Source: Aliiruegeria haliotis
Lineage (GTDB): Bacteria > Pseudomonadota > Alphaproteobacteria > Rhodobacterales > Rhodobacteraceae
DNA length: 64,000 nucleotides
Assembly: GCF_003003255.1 (NCBI RefSeq)
Contig: NZ_PVTD01000001.1
Span: 1,149,122 to 1,213,121, forward strand
Reading direction: 5' to 3'
Shown: positions 59,137-64,000 of the stretch, one piece after another
How positions within the stretch are numbered: the stretch's first letter is position 1
Layout: each line of letters starts with the position of its first letter
Program-made: the position numbers and the translations under genes
The notes under the pieces: generated by a model
What the model saw: the letters and a program-made list of their open reading frames with translations, nothing else
Databases searched by the model: none
What the model was told of the DNA's origin: nothing

Positions 59137-61415
59137 CAACACCCGATCCCATGGAGGAAATCCGTGCCTCGTTCTTCATCGAATGCGAGGAGTTGCTTGA
59201 ATCCCTGCAGGACGGACTGACCGCCATCGACGCCGGCGACAGCGACCCTGAAACCGTCAATATCTGTTTCCGGGCAGTCCATTCCATGAAAGGTGGGGCC
59301 GGAGCGTTCGGCCTCGATGATCTGGTGCGGTTTGCGCATCGCTACGAGACGGTTCTCGACGAGGTCAGGAACGGAAACCTGGCCCTTGGCCATGATGAGA
59401 CATTGCTCTTCATGCGAGCGGCGGACGTCCTGTCCGATATCGTTCGGGCGTCCCGGGATGGCGAAGACATAGATACGACGGCCTTTGATCCGACGCTCAA
59501 GGAGTTGGAGGCCATCGCAGGCAGCGACGACGAGGAGGACGATGAAGCCGCTATCGCGTTTCAGCCCATGGCGCTGTCACTGTTACCGATCGAAGCCCTG
59601 CAATCACCGCTTGAAGTCAGCGATGACGCTGCGCCTCCGTCCGGTGTCGTGATTTCCTTTGCTCCCGAACCGGAGCTCTTTCGGTCGGGAAACGAACCCC
59701 TTCACCTCATTCGCGCTTTGCATGCTGTCGGAAAGACCACTTGCGAATGTGATTCCAGCCGCATTCCGGCCTTGTCCGATCTTGATCCCGAAGGCGCCTA
59801 CCTGTCGTGGAGTATACATGTCGACGCCGACGCCTCCGAGCCGGAAATCGAGGAAGCATTCGATTTTGTGGACGGATTGTGTGACCTGGAAATTGCCGAT
59901 GCATCCTCTTACCCGGCTCCGATGGCACACATCCCGGGCCTGCCACCTCTCCCCCCACTGGAATCGTCCACCGCAAGCGATAGCGAAGCACCGGCCCCTG
60001 TGGTGGCCGATGTCACCCAAGTCACGCCGGAGAGCCCATCGCCACGGATCACACTGACCGTTTCGGATACGGGAACAGCCCCCCCCCCTGCTAGAAACCT
60101 TACTCCGCAGAAGCCGAAGGAAACCTCCGCCGAGGGGGAAAGCACACCAGGCCCAGCACAGAAGCCGGGCAAACCGGCGAAACAGGGGCAAGCATCGCCA
60201 AGCCCCGCGAAAGCTACTGTCAGGGTAGACCTCGAAAGGATTGATCGACTCGTCAATCTGGTGGGCGAACTGGTAATCAATCAGGCCATGCTCACCCAAA
60301 GTGTCGCCCAGGCCGGTGTGCCACCAAACTCGCCGGTGTCACAGGGGCTTGAAGAGTTCATGCAACTCACCCGCGACATCCAGGACAGCGTGATGATGAT
60401 CCGCGCGCAACCGGTCAAGTCGCTGTTTCAGCGGATGGGTCGCATTGTCAGGGAATCGTCAAGCGCGGTCGGCAAGCGTGTCCGAATGGTGACCGACGGT
60501 GAGGCGACCGAGGTCGACAAGACCGTCATCGAACGTCTCGCCGATCCCCTCACCCACATGATCAGAAATGCCGTGGACCACGGCCTGGAGCATTCTCAAC
60601 AGAGGGTCGACACCGGAAAGTCCGAGGAAGGCACCATCACGCTTTCAGCAGCGCATCGATCCGGACGGGTGGTCATCGAAGTGAGCGACGACGGCGCAGG
60701 GATCGACCGCAAGAAAGTCAGAGAAATCGCCGAAGGAAAGGGTCTGGTGGCGGCGGGGCAGTCGCTATCAGACAGCGAAACTGACGGCCTGCTGTTTCTT
60801 CCAGGTTTTTCGACAGCCTCCAAAGTGTCGAACCTGTCAGGCCGAGGCGTCGGAATGGATGTCGTTCGAAATGCGATCCAGGACCTGGGCGGACGCGTCA
60901 GCATTGCGTCCACACCGGGAAGCGGAACAAGCTTCTCGATATCCTTGCCACTGACCCTCGCGGTTCTGGATGGGATGGTCGTGAATGTTGCCGGCGAAAC
61001 GCTCGTCGTTCCATTGGGCGCAATTGTCGAAACGCTCACGTTGCGCCCCGAAGACGTTCGATCCCTCGGCCGGTACACACGGGTCCTACAGATACGGGAA
61101 TCATTCGTACCACTTCTCGATCTCGGTACAGAGCTCGGATATCGCCCCCCCCAAAAAACACACAACGGTGCTGTGGTCCTTCTGATTGCCAAGGACGACG
61201 GAGAGAAAGCAGCCCTGATCGTCGACTCGATCCTTGAACAACGGCAGGTTGTCATCAAGGGCCTGCAGGACAGCTACGGCCGCGTACCCGGAATAGCTGC
61301 AGCGACGATCCTGGGAGACGGCCAGGTTGCGTTGATTCTCGATCCTGTTGACCTGATGACCCATGCAATCAGACGAACGCGACCAACAGCCGATGCGCTC
61401 GCCCCCACTGGATAG
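59133..61415 (+). CDS. cheA: Chemotaxis histidine kinase CheA
   Basis: 760 residues from the ATG at 59133. Hpt domain with His50 in AVHSMKGGAGAFG, a poorly conserved middle with a second P2-like region, a proline-rich linker (about 300-380), dimerisation helices, an ATPase with LTHMIRNAVDHGLE and GRGVGMDVVR, and a CheW-like regulatory domain at the end. It phosphorylates the adjacent CheY proteins. In this operon it lacks CheB and receptors nearby. Confidence 0.95.
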   Translation: MTTPDPMEEIRASFFIECEELLESLQDGLTAIDAGDSDPETVNICFRAVHSMKGGAGAFGLDDLVRFAHRYETVLDEVRNGNLALGHDETLLFMRAADVLSDIVRASRDGEDIDTTAFDPTLKELEAIAGSDDEEDDEAAIAFQPMALSLLPIEALQSPLEVSDDAAPPSGVVISFAPEPELFRSGNEPLHLIRALHAVGKTTCECDSSRIPALSDLDPEGAYLSWSIHVDADASEPEIEEAFDFVDGLCDLEIADASSYPAPMAHIPGLPPLPPLESSTASDSEAPAPVVADVTQVTPESPSPRITLTVSDTGTAPPPARNLTPQKPKETSAEGESTPGPAQKPGKPAKQGQASPSPAKATVRVDLERIDRLVNLVGELVINQAMLTQSVAQAGVPPNSPVSQGLEEFMQLTRDIQDSVMMIRAQPVKSLFQRMGRIVRESSSAVGKRVRMVTDGEATEVDKTVIERLADPLTHMIRNAVDHGLEHSQQRVDTGKSEEGTITLSAAHRSGRVVIEVSDDGAGIDRKKVREIAEGKGLVAAGQSLSDSETDGLLFLPGFSTASKVSNLSGRGVGMDVVRNAIQDLGGRVSIASTPGSGTSFSISLPLTLAVLDGMVVNVAGETLVVPLGAIVETLTLRPEDVRSLGRYTRVLQIRESFVPLLDLGTELGYRPPQKTHNGAVVLLIAKDDGEKAALIVDSILEQRQVVIKGLQDSYGRVPGIAAATILGDGQVALILDPVDLMTHAIRRTRPTADALAPTG

Positions 61416-61423
61416 GCAAACCG

Positions 61424-61894
61424 ATGATTGAACGTGAAGCAACACATCCCGAACCGACAGAGCGCGAGCTGCTATCTTTCAAGGTCGGTGAGCAAGAATA
61501 CTCAGTCGACATCATGTCGGTTCGCGAGATACGCGGGTGGACGCGCCCGACGCCACTACCTCACGCAGCTCCCTTCGTGCGCGGGGTCATCAATCTTCGC
61601 GGAACAGTACTGCCGATTGTCGACTTGGCAAAGCGACTTGGCATAGAGGTTGAAGAGGCAAGCGAACGAAACGTTATTATCGTCGCAAAGGTGCAGCACC
61701 AGACGGTTGGAGTTCTCGTGGACGCAGTATCCGACATTCTTGCCATCTCAGAATCCGAACTTCAGCAACCACCAGAAATGGTCGCGGATGCAGGAACCAC
61801 GTTTGTCGAAGCAATAACCGTGACACAGGGACGGATGCTCCGAATCCTCGATTTGGACTCCGTTCTTCCAGACACAACGAAAGATGTTGCCTAG
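61424..61894 (+). CDS. cheW: Chemotaxis coupling protein CheW
   Basis: 156 residues, one CheW domain: LLSFKVGEQEYSVDIMSVREIRGW, then VRGVINLRGTVLPIVDL and VDAVSDILAIS. It links CheA to receptors. Its end overlaps cheR by 11 bases. Confidence 0.94.
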   Translation: MIEREATHPEPTERELLSFKVGEQEYSVDIMSVREIRGWTRPTPLPHAAPFVRGVINLRGTVLPIVDLAKRLGIEVEEASERNVIIVAKVQHQTVGVLVDAVSDILAISESELQQPPEMVADAGTTFVEAITVTQGRMLRILDLDSVLPDTTKDVA

Positions 61895-62798
61895 CGTGAG
61901 CAATGACATTCGCCTTCCCATCGTCGACGGCAAGCAGAAATCTCTCCTGAGCGATATATCCAAAATTGCCTACGAAGAAGCAGGCCTGATTGTTGTGCCT
62001 GAGAAGGCTCCAATAGTCCTATCGCGAGTATCAAAGAGATTGAGGGCCTTGAAACTCGACAGCATGACCGACTACCAAGAGATCCTACACGGACCAAACG
62101 CCGCAACCGAGCGGCGGGAGTTAATCAGTTGCCTTACGACCAACGTCACCAGCTTCTTTCGTGAGAAACACCACTTCGAGTATCTAAAACTACACATGGA
62201 GGGAATTCGCGAGAGAGCAAAATCAGGACATGAGGTTCGAATCTGGTCCGCTGGATGTTCAAGCGGTCAGGAACCTATATCAATCGCCATCACAATCCTT
62301 GAGGCGATTCCCGAAGCAGGAAGTTTGGATATTCGAATTCTTGCCAGCGATATTGATCAGCACGTCCTGAAGATCGCCAGAGAAGCTACCTACACGGCCT
62401 CGCAAACCGAGTCGATCACCCCCACGCTCCTCAAGAAGTATTTTCAAAAAGTCAAAAACCCAGACTGCAGCAATCGCTACCAAGTATTGCGAAGTGTGCG
62501 GGACCTCATATCATATAGAGAATTGAATCTGTTTTCTTCTTGGCCCATCAGAAAACAGTACGACGCCATCTTTTGCAGGAATGTGGTTATTTATTTTGAT
62601 CGTCCGTCCCAGGTTCATTTGTGGAAGAGGTTCTGGGACGCCTCCCGCCCCGGGGGGCTCATGTTCATCGGACATTCGGAAAGGATTCCCTTGGAGATCT
62701 CCCATCGTTTTCTGTCTATTGGTACAACAACGTACGTCCGGGAGGCGCAACCCACATCCGCACATGCGCGAACGAAAGGCGAGAACCTTGGCACTTAG
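61884..62798 (+). CDS. cheR: Chemotaxis receptor methyltransferase CheR
   Basis: 304 residues. N-terminal helical domain with TTNVTSFFRE, then a SAM-dependent domain with IWSAGCSSGQEPISIAI and DAIFCRNVVIYFD. It methylates glutamates of chemoreceptors. No matching CheB is in this operon. GC content drops clearly from here on. Confidence 0.94.
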   Translation: MLPSVSNDIRLPIVDGKQKSLLSDISKIAYEEAGLIVVPEKAPIVLSRVSKRLRALKLDSMTDYQEILHGPNAATERRELISCLTTNVTSFFREKHHFEYLKLHMEGIRERAKSGHEVRIWSAGCSSGQEPISIAITILEAIPEAGSLDIRILASDIDQHVLKIAREATYTASQTESITPTLLKKYFQKVKNPDCSNRYQVLRSVRDLISYRELNLFSSWPIRKQYDAIFCRNVVIYFDRPSQVHLWKRFWDASRPGGLMFIGHSERIPLEISHRFLSIGTTTYVREAQPTSAHARTKGENLGT

Positions 62799-63174
62799 AG
62801 AACTGCTCCACGTTATGGTTGTTGATGACATGTCCACCAGCCGCGGTCTTATCCTGCAAGCGCTCGATGGCTTTGGAGTGCGAAATGTACGTTATACCAG
62901 CGATGGACCGAGTGCATTGTCGGCCCTTGTGGAAAGGCCCGCCCACCTAGTGATCTCGGACTACAACATGCCTGGAATGGACGGACTGCAACTACTGCAG
63001 TCCCTGCGGTCGGAACCCAACCTTGGCAATATTGGCTTCATTCTCATTACTGGAAAGGCCAACAAAGAAACAATAGAGCGCGGTCAAAGGTTGGGCATGA
63101 ATAACTTCCTAAGAAAACCATTTGAAACAGTCGATCTCTTAAACTGCATGGAATCTGTTGTTGGAAGACTATAG
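62764..63174 (+). CDS. CheY-like response regulator
   Basis: 136 residues from the ATG at 62764; a TTG at 62788 with AAAGGCGAG ahead of it is an alternative giving 128. A receiver domain with Asp pair in VVDDMSTSRG, phosphorylated Asp in VISDYNMPGMDG, Thr in LITGKAN and Lys in LRKPF. It overlaps the end of cheR. Second possible target of CheA, likely working with the small protein that follows. Confidence 0.88.
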   Translation: MRERKARTLALRELLHVMVVDDMSTSRGLILQALDGFGVRNVRYTSDGPSALSALVERPAHLVISDYNMPGMDGLQLLQSLRSEPNLGNIGFILITGKANKETIERGQRLGMNNFLRKPFETVDLLNCMESVVGRL

Positions 63175-63185
63175 AAAGACACCTC

Positions 63186-63596
63186 ATGAAGAACACCGAG
63201 AAGGTTTTGACCACTCAAGGCCAGGAATATTCTGTATGCAACCAGCACCTTTTGAAGCAAATTTTCAGAGAGTTGGAATCCCTGCATGGAGATCTGATAG
63301 ACTTCCAGTCTGATCTTTCTGACATGTTATTGACAGTAAAAATCTCCAACGCTCAGCTATATCGGCTTCAATTTTTGGACAAGACCACTCAGGAGCTAGG
63401 AGAACTGGCAAGAATCGGAAACTATATTTTCGGCAAGGAAGTTGATCAACGCTCCACCATTACCGGCAGTGAAGTCGAAAGTTTTGTCTGCCTTTCCGAT
63501 CTAAGAAATAGAATTGTAGATGGCTCTCGACCTGAAGAATGTCAAACGCTATCGACTAATTGTGAAGTTGGCGATGTAAACTTTTTCGAAAACTGA
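63186..63596 (+). CDS. Small helical protein ending the che operon, possible CheZ-like phosphatase
   Basis: 136 residues, mostly helical. The segment RLQFLDKTTQELGELARIG carries D65-K-T-T-Q69, the same D-x-x-x-Q spacing as the active site of CheZ (DLTGQ), in a helix that could present it to a receiver. It starts 11 bases after the second response regulator. The rest shows no family I recognise, and it lacks CheZ's length. A CheY phosphatase is an inference from motif and position only. Its codon use is AT-richer than most of the window. Confidence 0.55.
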   Translation: MKNTEKVLTTQGQEYSVCNQHLLKQIFRELESLHGDLIDFQSDLSDMLLTVKISNAQLYRLQFLDKTTQELGELARIGNYIFGKEVDQRSTITGSEVESFVCLSDLRNRIVDGSRPEECQTLSTNCEVGDVNFFEN

Positions 63597-63767
63597 TTCA
63601 ACGGAGTACGGATAGTTCTCGAGTCTCTCGTGTTACGGCGTTTATGAAAATCCAAAATCTTGAGATCTGTTTGGTTCTGGTGCGCGAATAGGATGATCGA
63701 CGCTTCACCCCCTACCCCGGACGGATTCATCCCCGGGCTCTGTAGCAGCGACTCCTAGAACAGTTTA
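63597..63767. other. Spacer between the che operon and the insertion sequence
   Basis: 171 bases without a supported gene and without a clear terminator behind the last che gene. It leads to the left end of the IS5-family element. Confidence 0.5.
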
Positions 63768-64000
63768 GGGTCAGGACCCATAAACCTTCTTGAGCCCGTT
63801 GGACGATCGTGCTTCACGCTGCAAAACAATGGGGGCAGCATGAGCGACTACTACTGGTTGACGGAGGCGCAGATGGTGCGTCTTCGACCGCACTTTCGGA
63901 AATCTCGGGGTAGGCCCAGGGTGGATGATCGGCGGGTTCTTAGCGGGATCATCTACGTCAAGCGGAACGGTTTGCAGTGGCGCGATGCTCCATCGGTCTA
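63768..64000 (+). mobile_element. Left end of an IS5-family insertion sequence (continues past the window)
   Basis: GGGTCAGGACCCATAA at 63768 looks like the terminal inverted repeat, 72 bases before the transposase start. The right end lies outside the window. A decayed relative of the same family is at 39720-40352. Confidence 0.7.
63840..64000 (+). CDS. IS5-family transposase (N-terminal part)
   Basis: The ATG at 63840 opens a frame to the window end (53 full codons). WLTEAQMVRLRPHF, GRPRVDDRRVLSGIIYV and GLQWRDAPS are the N-terminal motifs of IS427-type IS5 transposases. The frame is intact as far as it goes. Confidence 0.88.
   Translation, partial: MSDYYWLTEAQMVRLRPHFRKSRGRPRVDDRRVLSGIIYVKRNGLQWRDAPSV

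Overview
The window is high-GC DNA of an alphaproteobacterium, most likely of the Roseobacter/Rhodobacteraceae group. The evidence is a CckA-type hybrid kinase, a recA gene preceded by a GTTC-N7-GTTC SOS box, a glycerol ABC transporter of the glpVSTPQU type, an aglEFGAK alpha-glucoside operon under a LacI-type regulator, and short hairpin-rich intergenic elements. It is a mix of core genes (aroK-aroB, xerD, typA, alaS, recA, cckA, rsmB, guaB) and accessory blocks. No replication origin, rRNA or CRISPR array was seen.

Layout. 1-8.1 kb: a lipoprotein-free exported metallo-beta-lactamase-fold hydrolase (cut by the window edge), a divergent membrane-anchored TPR protein, a DMT exporter plus hydrolase operon, a second alpha/beta hydrolase, and a Crp/Fnr regulator divergent from a four-helix membrane protein, all separated by long stretches without genes. 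8.66-10.02 kb: a tRNA-Gly gene whose last 14 bases recur 1.28 kb downstream, bracketing an AT-richer segment with one frameshifted HEPN-type gene; this looks like a mini-island without integrase. 10.1-17.1 kb: DeoR-type regulator and the divergent glycerol ABC transporter operon. 17.2-20 kb: a BlaI/M56 peptidase pair and a BKACE-family enzyme. 20.0-25.3 kb: an arsenic operon (ArsR-ArsC fusion, GAPDH, ArsJ, Acr3) followed by a Gfo/Idh/MocA oxidoreductase. 25.4-33.4 kb: an RTX protein, aroK-aroB, a 44-residue membrane protein, a secreted helical protein, xerD and typA.

33.5-47.4 kb: a LuxR-type sensor without its DNA-binding domain, DUF1330, alaS, recA, a small sulfotransferase, a decayed IS5-family transposase, cckA, rsmB, guaB and an agmatinase-family enzyme. 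47.4-58.4 kb: a divergent alpha-glucoside regulon. The leftward arm encodes binding protein, two permeases, alpha-glucosidase, ATPase and an HpcH/HpaI aldolase; the rightward arm encodes the LacI-type regulator, a GH1 beta-glucosidase and glucokinase. Two nearly identical 12-bp palindromes sit between the arms. Together these genes import oligosaccharides, split them to glucose and phosphorylate it.

58.4-64 kb: a compact chemotaxis-type operon (STAS, CheY, CheA, CheW, CheR, second response regulator, small helical protein) whose distal half is clearly AT-richer, followed by the left end of an IS5-family element cut by the window edge. The most interesting points are the HEPN mini-island, the complementary defects in the two glycerol-transporter ATPases, the ArsR-ArsC fusion with an operator-like repeat over its start codon, and a CheZ-like D-x-x-x-Q motif in the last protein of the che operon.
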